Shown: positions 43,788-51,074 of the stretch, piece by piece
Numbering within the stretch: position 1 is the stretch's first letter
Layout of the letters: the number at the start of each line of letters is the position of its first letter
DNA from: Flavobacterium sp. A45
GTDB taxonomy: Bacteria > Bacteroidota > Bacteroidia > Flavobacteriales > Flavobacteriaceae
NCBI RefSeq assembly: GCF_002001005.1
Contig: NZ_MUNX01000148.1
Span: forward strand, 1 to 56,974
DNA: 56,974 nt
Reading direction: 5' to 3'
Notes under the pieces: model-generated
Told to the model about the DNA's origin: nothing
The model's database searches: none
The model's input: only the letters and a program-made list of their open reading frames with translations
Made by a program: the position numbers and the translations under genes

Positions 43788-45716
43788 ATGTTAAAAAGTA
43801 ATATAGATAAATCAACAGGATTTGAAAAAAGATTTGAGAATATTAACACCGTAGTTTTTGATAATTCTACTTCGGCTTCGGTTGCTGTTGCAAAAGAAAT
43901 AGCAAATCTTATCCAACTAAAACAAGAGAATAATGAGTCTTGCATATTGGGTCTGGCAACAGGATCTTCCCCAAAAGGGTTATATGCTGAATTAGTGCGT
44001 ATGCATAAAGAAGAAGGACTGAGTTTCAAAAACGTGATTTCTTTCAACCTTGATGAATATTACCCGATGGAACCTGATTCTATAAACAGTTACGTTCGAT
44101 TCATGAAAGAATTGTTGTTCGATCAGGTGGATATCTTACCGGAAAATGTTCATATTCCAAACGGAACTTTGACAAAGGAAGAAATTGCGGATTATTGTGC
44201 TGGTTATGAAACAAAAATTGAGGCTTTAGGTGGAATCGATTTACAGATACTCGGGATTGGTGGTAACGGTCATATCGGATTCAACGAGTCGGGGTCTTTG
44301 CAGAATTCCAAGACAAGATTGGTAGCATTGGATCATATCACAAGAGTGGCGGCAAGCAGTGATTTCAAGGGGTTAAGCAATACTCCAAGAACAGCCATCA
44401 CGCTTGGAGTAAAAAAAATAATGGAAGCCAAACAGGTTATCCTAATGGCTTGGGGAGTTGGTAAATCAAACATTGTTAAAGCTTCAGTTGAAGGTACGGT
44501 GACCAATCAAATACCTGCTTCCTTTTTGCAGGAACACAAAAATGCCGTTTTTGTTTTGGACAAAGAAGCTTCTTCAAAACTAACCAGAATTAATACGCCT
44601 TGGCTGGTTGAAAAAGTGGTTTGGACCGACAAATTAATTCGAAAAGCTGTATTGGGATTGGCACTTCATTTAAAGAAACCAATTTTGATGCTTACTGATG
44701 CCGATTACATCGAGAATGGAATGAGCGACCTATTGGCCGATTCAGGACCTGCGTACGATATCAATATCAAAATATTCAATAAATTACAGAACACTATTAC
44801 TGGATGGCCTGGAGGAAAACCCAATGCAGATGACTCGCACAGACCCGAAAGAGCCGAGCCTGCAAGAAAAAGAGTCCTGATTTTCAGTCCGCATCCTGAT
44901 GATGATATTATCAGTATGGGCGGTACTTTCATGAGATTGCAACAGCAAGGCCATGAAGTGCACGTGGCCTACCAAACATCGGGAAATATTGCCGTGGCCG
45001 ATGATGAGGCATTGCGATTTGCAAGTTTTGTTTGTGATTACAATGAGAAATTTGGAATAAAAAGTGTTGAAGCGGAGAATATTTATAAAAAAGCCGAAGT
45101 GTTTCTTAAAAATAAAAAAGCCAGTAAAATTGACATTCCAGAAGTTCGCTACTTAAAAGGGCTAATCAGAAAAGGGGAAGCTCGTTCAACGAGTCACTTT
45201 GTAGGTTTACCAGACGAACAAATTCATTTTATGGAGCTTCCATTTTATGAAACGGGAGCCATCGAAAAGAAGCCTTTGGGAGAAGAAGATATTCAGTTAA
45301 CAATGAATCTTATCGAAAAGATAAAACCGCATCAGATATACGCCGCTGGTGATTTGGCAGATCCGCATGGTACGCATAAAGTGTGTTTGGATGCCATTTT
45401 TGAAGCCGCTAAACGATTGAAATCAAACGATTTTATGAATGACTGTTGGATTTGGCTGTATAGAGGAGCTTGGCAGGAATGGGGAATCGACGAGATTGAA
45501 ATGGCTGTGCCTATGAGTCCCGATCAAGTATTGGCAAAAAGACATGGAATATTCAAACATCAATCCCAAAAAGACGGTGTTGTGTTCCAAGGATCGGATG
45601 CTAGGGAATTTTGGCAAAGAGCGGAAGACAGAAACAGCGAAACAGCAATGTTTTATAAAGAGCTTGGACTTGCCACTTATGCAGCTATGGAAGCTTTCGT
45701 TAGATGGGAATATTAG
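43788..45716 (+). CDS. nagB: Glucosamine-6-phosphate deaminase fused to a PIG-L (LmbE) deacetylase domain
   Basis: The 642-residue protein has an N-terminal NagB domain (about 20-280): GLATGSSPKGLY, base Asp89 in FNLDEYY, and His162 in GGNGHIGFNES. It would convert glucosamine 6-phosphate to fructose 6-phosphate and ammonia. A C-terminal PIG-L domain (about 360-640) has the zinc motif HPDDD (His369, Asp371, Asp372) and DPHGTH (His527, His530), so a metal-dependent N-deacetylase activity is possible. Fusions of this kind occur in Bacteroidota (family knowledge). No nagA or GlcNAc kinase is visible in the window, so the fused deacetylase may matter for GlcNAc from the GH20 enzymes. Confidence 0.9.
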   Translation: MLKSNIDKSTGFEKRFENINTVVFDNSTSASVAVAKEIANLIQLKQENNESCILGLATGSSPKGLYAELVRMHKEEGLSFKNVISFNLDEYYPMEPDSINSYVRFMKELLFDQVDILPENVHIPNGTLTKEEIADYCAGYETKIEALGGIDLQILGIGGNGHIGFNESGSLQNSKTRLVALDHITRVAASSDFKGLSNTPRTAITLGVKKIMEAKQVILMAWGVGKSNIVKASVEGTVTNQIPASFLQEHKNAVFVLDKEASSKLTRINTPWLVEKVVWTDKLIRKAVLGLALHLKKPILMLTDADYIENGMSDLLADSGPAYDINIKIFNKLQNTITGWPGGKPNADDSHRPERAEPARKRVLIFSPHPDDDIISMGGTFMRLQQQGHEVHVAYQTSGNIAVADDEALRFASFVCDYNEKFGIKSVEAENIYKKAEVFLKNKKASKIDIPEVRYLKGLIRKGEARSTSHFVGLPDEQIHFMELPFYETGAIEKKPLGEEDIQLTMNLIEKIKPHQIYAAGDLADPHGTHKVCLDAIFEAAKRLKSNDFMNDCWIWLYRGAWQEWGIDEIEMAVPMSPDQVLAKRHGIFKHQSQKDGVVFQGSDAREFWQRAEDRNSETAMFYKELGLATYAAMEAFVRWEY

Positions 45717-45754
45717 TAAAAATTCAATAGTAATAAATAAATTAAAACGTAATT

Positions 45755-47392
45755 ATGGTTAGATCACTTATCGTTTCACTTCTATTATGCAGCACATTGT
45801 CGTTTGCTCAAGAAGTGAACATCATTCCCCAGCCGGTACAAGTTACCCAAAACGTCGGTAGTTTTCAGATTAATCCACAAACAAGCTTAGTTGTTACTAG
45901 TAAAGAGGATAAGTCCACAGCAGATTTTCTGAATAAATATTTGTCGGATTACTATGGTTTTAAATTAGCAATAGTTAAGAAAGCTGATAAAAATGCTATT
46001 AAGTTGACAAGTGGTAAGCTAATCGCTGGACTTAAAAGCGAAGGTTACACTTTGAAATCAGGTAAAAATCGAGTTTTAATTGACGGAAATTCTCCTGTTG
46101 GTACTTTCTACGGAATGCAAACTTTGATTCAATTATTGCCAGTCGAAAAAAGTAATAATTTAAAAATTGCATCAGTTGATGTGAAAGATGAGCCTCGTTT
46201 TGTTTACAGAGGAGCTATGTTGGATGTTGGACGTCATTTTTTCCCAGTTTCATTTGTTAAAAAATACATTGATTATTTGGCTCTGCATAAAATGAATTAT
46301 TTCCATTGGCATCTAACCGAAGATCAAGGTTGGAGAATTGAAATTAAAAAATATCCTAAACTAACCGAGATAGGTTCTAAAAGAAATGGATCTATTATTG
46401 GGAGATACCCAGGGACAGGAAGTGATAATACTCCAGAAGGAGGTTTTTATACGCAAGAGGAAGTTAAAGATATTGTGAAGTATGCCTCAGATCGTTTTAT
46501 TACGGTAATTCCAGAAATCGAAATGCCAGGACACAGTAGTGCTGCTATTGCCGCCTATCCACAGTTGAGCTGTTTTCCTGACGAGAAAACACAACTTTCC
46601 GATAAAATGATTTCCGATAAGAGCAAGCAAGAATTAGCAAACGGAAGAACAAAAATTGTTCAGGAAACTTGGGGTGTTTTTACTGATGTGTATGCACCAA
46701 CAGAATATACTTTCAAATTTTTGCAGGATGTTATTGACGAGGTGGTTGCTTTATTTCCTTCAAAATACATTCATGTAGGTGGAGACGAGTCTCCAAAGGA
46801 TGCATGGAAAAGAAGTGAGTTCTGCCAAAAAATGATAAAAGAAAAAGGATTGAAAGACGAACATGAACTTCAAAGTTATTTTATCCAAAGAATGGAAAAA
46901 TACATTAATAGCAAAGGAAGAACATTAATAGGCTGGGACGAGATTCTGGAAGGTGGTTTGGCACCAAATGCCATTGTAATGAGTTGGAGGGGAGAGAAAG
47001 GTGGAATTACGGCAGCCAAGGAAAAACATCAAGTGATAATGACTCCAAATAGCCACGTCTATTTGGATCACTCCCAAACAAAAAATGAAAAAGAAGTAAC
47101 TATTGGAGGCTTCACTAACTTGGAAAGAATTTACAGTTATGAGCCTGTTCCAAAAGAAATGAATGAGCAAGACGCCAAATATATATTGGGAGCTCAAGGA
47201 AATATCTGGACAGAATACATGCAAACTCCTGCCAAAGTGGAGTACATGATTTTTCCACGTTTGAGTGCTTTGAGCGAAGTTTTATGGTCTCCAAAAGAAA
47301 ATAAAAACTGGTCTGAATTCCAGGCAAAAGTAGAAACTCAGAAAAAGAGATACACTATCTGGGGAGCTAATTATTTTAAAGAAAAAGAATAA
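45755..47392 (+). CDS. GH20 beta-N-acetylhexosaminidase (short paralogue)
   Basis: This 545-residue exported hexosaminidase has a signal peptide (SLLLCSTLSFAQEV), a GH20b N-terminal domain (about 20-145), and the GH20 barrel with Asp344-Glu345 in HVGGDESPKDAW. Long stretches such as YFIQRMEKYINSKGR and IPEIEMPGHSSAAIAAYP are close to the GH20 at 30837, but the accessory C-terminal modules are missing. A gene duplication is likely. It follows the NagB fusion by 38 bp, linking extracellular release of GlcNAc with its catabolism. A terminator follows at 47438. Confidence 0.93.
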   Translation: MVRSLIVSLLLCSTLSFAQEVNIIPQPVQVTQNVGSFQINPQTSLVVTSKEDKSTADFLNKYLSDYYGFKLAIVKKADKNAIKLTSGKLIAGLKSEGYTLKSGKNRVLIDGNSPVGTFYGMQTLIQLLPVEKSNNLKIASVDVKDEPRFVYRGAMLDVGRHFFPVSFVKKYIDYLALHKMNYFHWHLTEDQGWRIEIKKYPKLTEIGSKRNGSIIGRYPGTGSDNTPEGGFYTQEEVKDIVKYASDRFITVIPEIEMPGHSSAAIAAYPQLSCFPDEKTQLSDKMISDKSKQELANGRTKIVQETWGVFTDVYAPTEYTFKFLQDVIDEVVALFPSKYIHVGGDESPKDAWKRSEFCQKMIKEKGLKDEHELQSYFIQRMEKYINSKGRTLIGWDEILEGGLAPNAIVMSWRGEKGGITAAKEKHQVIMTPNSHVYLDHSQTKNEKEVTIGGFTNLERIYSYEPVPKEMNEQDAKYILGAQGNIWTEYMQTPAKVEYMIFPRLSALSEVLWSPKENKNWSEFQAKVETQKKRYTIWGANYFKEKE

Positions 47393-47437
47393 TGCTTAAT
47401 AAGTAAAAAAGATATCGTTTTAAAAGTTTGTTAGTTA

Positions 47438-47480
47438 AAAAAGGGTTTGGCATTAAAAAAGTCAGGCCCTTTTTGAATTT
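47438..47480 (+). terminator. Intrinsic terminator closing the glycan-utilisation region
   Basis: AAAAAGGGTTTG (47438-47449) pairs with CAGGCCCTTTTT (47463-47474) with two G-U pairs and a 13-nt loop, then a T-rich tail. It lies 46 nt after the GH20 stop. Confidence 0.85.
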
Positions 47481-47585
47481 TGTTTTGCCGATTGTTTTTA
47501 TAAATATAATGCTTTTCATAAATCATTTTAGTTAGCGTAATAAATTCAAGACAATGACTTATGTTGCATAATAAAAAATAACGAT

Positions 47586-48215
47586 ATGAATGATTTAAAA
47601 AATTCCAGCAATAAAACCAAAGCCGCATTTGTTTTGTTGATTGTTATGGTTGTTATCTTGTTGAGTAATTTTAACTCGCTTCAGAACTCCAAAAAAGCAA
47701 ACGAAAACATTAATGCAATCCACAATGACCGTTTGGTTGTAGCTCGTTATATTTTTATTTATGCCAATGATCTTCATTCCATAAAGGCCAAAGCTTTGCA
47801 AGAGGGAATCAGTGATTCAAATAAAAAGGCATTCATTACAACTGCCTTGCAACACATTCACAGTATTGATAAATTGTATTTAAAAACGGTTTTGACACCC
47901 AATGAAAAAATATCTTTTGTGTCGTTTTTGGCTTCTTGTTCTGCTATCGAAATAGAGTCACAAAACAACAGTTGGTCCCAGATAATTCATTCCAGCAATC
48001 AGGCATTGGAAGCACTGGAACTACTCTCGAAAATTCAAATCAAAGAGGGTAAATCCAAGCTAGCTAGTTCTAATGCAGTGCACAGAGACAATACGATATT
48101 TGGGGAGCTTCAAATTGCTTTATTGGCAGTTTTGGGAGGTATCGCTCTTTATTTATTGATAGTGAAGAAAAAAAAGATTAAGGTCAAAATTCCTGAATCG
48201 CCAAGTATGAACTAA
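47586..48215 (+). CDS. Membrane protein with MCP-type four-helix-bundle sensor region
   Basis: This 209-residue protein has one membrane helix near the N-terminus (about 13-30, AAFVLLIVMVVILLS), a helical periplasmic region of about 140 residues with the 4HB_MCP-like pattern (RLVVARYIFIYANDLHSIKAK), a second membrane helix at about 175-192 (LQIALLAVLGGIALYLLIV), and a short basic cytoplasmic tail. The usual output domain (HAMP, methyl-accepting or kinase) is missing, so signalling would need a partner. Function unknown. The next gene starts 24 nt after the stop. Confidence 0.7.
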   Translation: MNDLKNSSNKTKAAFVLLIVMVVILLSNFNSLQNSKKANENINAIHNDRLVVARYIFIYANDLHSIKAKALQEGISDSNKKAFITTALQHIHSIDKLYLKTVLTPNEKISFVSFLASCSAIEIESQNNSWSQIIHSSNQALEALELLSKIQIKEGKSKLASSNAVHRDNTIFGELQIALLAVLGGIALYLLIVKKKKIKVKIPESPSMN

Positions 48216-48239
48216 TCGCAATTGCAAAAACATAATTTA

Positions 48240-48803
48240 ATGAATCGCGAACAATTTATTTTCTGCCTCGAAGCTGTTCCCGATGTAGAAATGTGCACCG
48301 CTACCGAAGTGGTTAAAAATCTGGAACAGTTAGCAATCGAACAGAGTATTACAAGCATTTATAAAACCTGTGACACCATCGAAGGATTGCAAGACAGTTT
48401 GAATGCATTACTCTATCATGACCATAATTTTACCGATTATGAAATTATTTATTTGGTAATGCCGGGACAGAGAAATAATATTTGTCTTAACAATTATTAC
48501 TACAGTATAGAAGAAATAGCAGAAATTTTTGAAGGCAAAATGAAAGGGAAAATCATTCATTTTGCCAATGCAAAAATATTAGACTTGGACAAGGAAGAAG
48601 CGCAGTATTTTTTGGATATTACGGGAGCATACGCTGTTTCAGGCTATGGTGCAAAATACAATAAAATAGCAAGTTGCAGCACTATAGACAAGGCTTTCTT
48701 TTCTTTGTGTCAAGAGTATGATGATGTATTAGAGATTGTGGAAGAATTGTACCAAAAGCACTATGCACTGTGTAAATTACTCGATTTTAGATTGTATTAC
48801 TAG
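48240..48803 (+). CDS. DUF6642-like conserved hypothetical protein
   Basis: This is a soluble protein of about 187 residues, acidic and rich in aromatic residues, with no signal peptide or membrane helix. I recognise the start MNREQFIFCLEAVPDVE and the middle EIIYLVMPGQRN as typical of a Flavobacteriia hypothetical family (DUF6642, from memory). I choose ATG 48240 over the TTG at 48222. It is cotranscribed or nearly so with the four-helix-bundle gene (24 nt apart). No function is known to me. Confidence 0.7.
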   Translation: MNREQFIFCLEAVPDVEMCTATEVVKNLEQLAIEQSITSIYKTCDTIEGLQDSLNALLYHDHNFTDYEIIYLVMPGQRNNICLNNYYYSIEEIAEIFEGKMKGKIIHFANAKILDLDKEEAQYFLDITGAYAVSGYGAKYNKIASCSTIDKAFFSLCQEYDDVLEIVEELYQKHYALCKLLDFRLYY

Positions 48804-48856
48804 TTTAATAAAAGATTCATTTTGGTGTATCTTTACCATTATAAATTTCAGGAATA

Positions 48857-49417
48857 ATGATTCTTTATATCAAAAATATGGTTTGTAATCGTTGTAAAAT
48901 GGTTGTCAAAGCAGAATTGGAAAAACTCGGGATTAATACCCAAAAAGTTGAATTGGGAGAAGTAACCATTGAGAAAGATTTGACAGTTTCAGAAAAAGAA
49001 CAGCTGAATCTTGTACTCAAAGAACTGGGTTTTGAGTTAATCGATGACAAAAAAAGCAGATATATTGAAAAAATTAAATCCTTAATCATTGAATTGATCC
49101 ATGAGCAAAACAATGAACTAAAAATGACTTTGTCTGATTATTTGAGCGAAAATGTGTATCACGATTACTTTTATCTTTCCAATCTTTTCTCCGAAATTGA
49201 AGGGACAACTATTGAAAAATATTTTATCGCCCAGAAAATAGAAAGAGTCAAAGAATTATTGGCTTACAAAGAATTGTCTTTGGGCGAAATTGCTTTCCAA
49301 TTGAATTATTCCAGTGTTGCTCATCTCAGTAATCAGTTTAAAAAGGTAACCGGGCTTTCGCCAAGTTATTTTAAAAATATAAGATTAGGAGGAAGAAAAT
49401 CTTTGGATGAAGTTTGA
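48857..49417 (+). CDS. Small AraC-type regulator with HMA-like CxxC N-terminal domain
   Basis: This 186-residue protein joins an N-terminal ferredoxin-like fold resembling heavy-metal-associated domains (about 1-65, with Cys10-x-x-Cys13 in MVCNRCKM) to a C-terminal AraC helix-turn-helix (about 95-186: LSLGEIAFQLNYSSVAHLSNQFKKVTGLSPSYFK). Such short regulators are common in Bacteroidota and may sense metals or redox state through the two cysteines; this is inference. It does not have a sugar-binding cupin, so it is unlikely to control the glycan genes. The gene ends close to a terminator shared with the convergent - strand operon. Confidence 0.85.
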   Translation: MILYIKNMVCNRCKMVVKAELEKLGINTQKVELGEVTIEKDLTVSEKEQLNLVLKELGFELIDDKKSRYIEKIKSLIIELIHEQNNELKMTLSDYLSENVYHDYFYLSNLFSEIEGTTIEKYFIAQKIERVKELLAYKELSLGEIAFQLNYSSVAHLSNQFKKVTGLSPSYFKNIRLGGRKSLDEV

Positions 49418-49520
49418 TCTTGCCAATAAAAATTCGGGTCTATTTTCATTCTAAACCGGTTAATTAAAGTATGTAACGTGATGTCCTTACTCTGGCTTGC
49501 CCAAGTATTTTTAAACCATA

Positions 49521-49551
49521 AAAAAAACGCAGCCCATTACGGAATGCGTTT
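49521..49551 (-). terminator. Intrinsic terminator of the peroxiredoxin-thioredoxin operon
   Basis: AAACGCA (49525-49531) and TGCGTTT (49545-49551) form the stem. Read on the - strand the hairpin is followed by a T-run (A-run at 49521-49527 on +). It lies 22 nt after the stop of the DUF6952-like gene. It may also slow convergent transcription from the AraC gene. Confidence 0.8.
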
Positions 49552-49572
49552 ATCTATACTTAAGAAACGATT

Positions 49573-49830
49573 TTATTTATCGATTGACCCGAGAACTCTT
49601 TTCATGAAAGTGTTTAGGGCTTCTTTTTTGTCGGTGCCTTGTTGTACCATTTTGTGCACTTCAATGGCGCCGTACATGTTTGAAATCAATTCTCCGATGA
49701 CGTCCAGTTCTTCATCTTTTAATGAGGGAATTTCGGTCATAGCTTCCAGTACTTCAATGGTTTCTATAATGTAATCCTGATCGTTTTCTTCGATGAACTG
49801 GGTTAAATGTTTTATTACGGGTAACTTCAT
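49573..49830 (-). CDS. DUF6952-like small conserved protein
   Basis: This is an 85-residue acidic, helical cytoplasmic protein (LTQFIEENDQDYIIETIEVL, then EELDVIGELISNMYGAIEVH). I recognise it as a Flavobacteriia hypothetical family usually found next to thioredoxin and peroxiredoxin genes (from memory, DUF6952). It lies 76 nt downstream of the thioredoxin gene on the same strand. Function unknown; linkage suggests peroxide or thiol stress. Confidence 0.75.
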   Translation of the reverse strand: MKLPVIKHLTQFIEENDQDYIIETIEVLEAMTEIPSLKDEELDVIGELISNMYGAIEVHKMVQQGTDKKEALNTFMKRVLGSIDK

Positions 49831-49894
49831 TTTTAGATTTTTAGATTGCTGGATTTTTAGATAAAAGATTCAAAAAATCTAACGGTCTAAAATT
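49831..49894. repeat. Imperfect inverted repeat between DUF6952-like and thioredoxin genes
   Basis: The left arm (49836-49862, with GATTTTTAGATTGCTGGA) and the right arm (49868-49893, with AAAAAATCTAACGGTCTAAA) are near-complements. Transcribed from the - strand they would fold into one long hairpin between the two genes. Confidence 0.55.
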
Positions 49895-49906
49895 CCAATA
49901 ATTGAT

Positions 49907-50215
49907 TTAAACAATTTCATTAACCAATTCGATTAAAACTTCTTGTTTGTTGGTTTGGGTTTCGTTTACCAATTTTCCATTTACGAAAGTAGCAAATGTA
50001 GGCAAGTTGCTTACGTTGGCTAGTTTTCTGGATTCTGGAGAATTTTCGGCATCCACCAAAACAAATGAAATTCCGTCATTTTCTGTTGCCAATTTTTTGA
50101 ATTTTGGTTTCATGATTCTGCAGTTACCACACCATGATGCTGAATATTGAACCACCACTTTTTCGTTTTGAGCTATTAAAGCCCCTAACGTATCTTCGTT
50201 TAATTCGATTAACAT
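49907..50215 (-). CDS. Thioredoxin-family protein
   Basis: This 102-residue cytoplasmic thioredoxin has the active site WCGNC (Cys29, Cys32) in ASWCGNCRIMKP, rather than the common WCGPC. The cis-proline is in SNLPTFATF. It has no signal peptide. It probably reduces the neighbouring peroxiredoxin or handles related disulfides. It lies about 98 bp downstream of the peroxiredoxin gene, across an inverted-repeat spacer that could form an mRNA hairpin. Confidence 0.92.
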   Translation of the reverse strand: MLIELNEDTLGALIAQNEKVVVQYSASWCGNCRIMKPKFKKLATENDGISFVLVDAENSPESRKLANVSNLPTFATFVNGKLVNETQTNKQEVLIELVNEIV

Positions 50216-50229
50216 AGATTTTTATTTTA

Positions 50230-50304
50230 AGTTGCTAAGATTCTAAGCCTCTAAGTTCCTAAGTTAAAAAACTCAGAATCTTAGCGACTTAGTAGCTTAG
50301 AGTC
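50230..50304. repeat. Inverted repeat built from CTAAG units between peroxiredoxin and thioredoxin genes
   Basis: The unit CTAAG recurs every 7-9 bases on the left (TGCTAAGATTCTAAG at 50233-50247), and its complement CTTAG recurs on the right (GAATCTTAGCG at 50276-50286). The arms face each other across a short A-rich loop. It fills almost the whole gap between the two genes. Confidence 0.65.
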
Positions 50305-50313
50305 TTTTTTGAA

Positions 50314-50952
50314 TTAGTTTAAGCTTAGGTATTCAGCAGTACTTTTTCTGTCAGCATTCATTGCTTCTTTACCAGCTTCCCAGTTTGCAGGACAAACTTC
50401 ACCTTTTACTTGGATATGAGTATAAGCATCAACCATACGTAAATATTCGTTTACGTTACGTCCTAATGGCATATCGTTTACGCTTTCGTGGAAGATTTTT
50501 CCAGTTTCGTCAATTAAATATGTAGCTCTATAAGTTACATTTGAACCTTCGATGATAACTGAATCTGTATCTTCGCTGTAGCTAGTAGATTCGATGTCAA
50601 GAATTCCTAAAATGTTAGCTAAGTTTCTGTTTGTATCAGCAAGAATTGGGTAAGTTACACCTTCAATTCCACCATTGTTTTTTGGAGTGTTTAACCAAGC
50701 AAAGTGTACTTCGTTAGTATCACAAGAAGCTCCAATTACGATTGTGTTTCTTTTTTCAAATTCCGGTAAAGCAGCTTGGAAAGCGTGTAATTCTGTTGGA
50801 CATACAAAAGTAAAATCTTTTGGGTACCAAAACAAAAGTACTTTTTTGTTGTTTTTTGTAGCTTCTTCGAAGATGTTGATCTTTAAATTATCACCCATTT
50901 CTGAAATAGCGTCTACTGCAATACTTGGGAATTTTTTACCTACTAATGACAT
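50314..50952 (-). CDS. 2-Cys peroxiredoxin (AhpC/Prx1 type)
   Basis: This is a 212-residue cytoplasmic peroxidase that reduces hydrogen peroxide and organic peroxides. The peroxidatic Cys51 is in FTFVCPTELHAF, and the resolving Cys187 is in GEVCPANW near the C-terminus. The conserved Arg is in ATYLIDETGK and the preceding strand. The start at 50952 follows a good -7 box at 50990. The thioredoxin downstream is a probable reductant. Length and motifs are typical of the family. Confidence 0.95.
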   Translation of the reverse strand: MSLVGKKFPSIAVDAISEMGDNLKINIFEEATKNNKKVLLFWYPKDFTFVCPTELHAFQAALPEFEKRNTIVIGASCDTNEVHFAWLNTPKNNGGIEGVTYPILADTNRNLANILGILDIESTSYSEDTDSVIIEGSNVTYRATYLIDETGKIFHESVNDMPLGRNVNEYLRMVDAYTHIQVKGEVCPANWEAGKEAMNADRKSTAEYLSLN

Positions 50953-50989
50953 ATAAATTAATTTTAGTTATTTATTTTTTTTGATGGTG

Positions 50990-50997
50990 CAAAGATA
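50990..50997 (-). promoter_or_regulatory. Peroxiredoxin promoter -7 element
   Basis: On the - strand this reads TATCTTTG, a perfect TAnnTTTG match, 37 nt upstream of the start codon. No TTG -33 box is apparent at the usual spacing. Confidence 0.6.
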
Positions 50998-51074
50998 ATG
51001 GATAAAGAAAGTTGATTTTAATAAGGTTTTATTATTAATATTTATCCAATCATAGTGTTTGGTTATATAGAATT

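Noticed and set aside
44223..44300. Possible loss of a NagB catalytic residue (Asn in GGNGHIGF where E. coli has Asp)
   Set aside because: Asn at this place is common in other NagB proteins, so it is not evidence of inactivation.
49478..49774. 98-codon + strand ORF near the convergent terminator
   Set aside because: It runs antisense through the DUF6952-like gene and the terminator hairpin.
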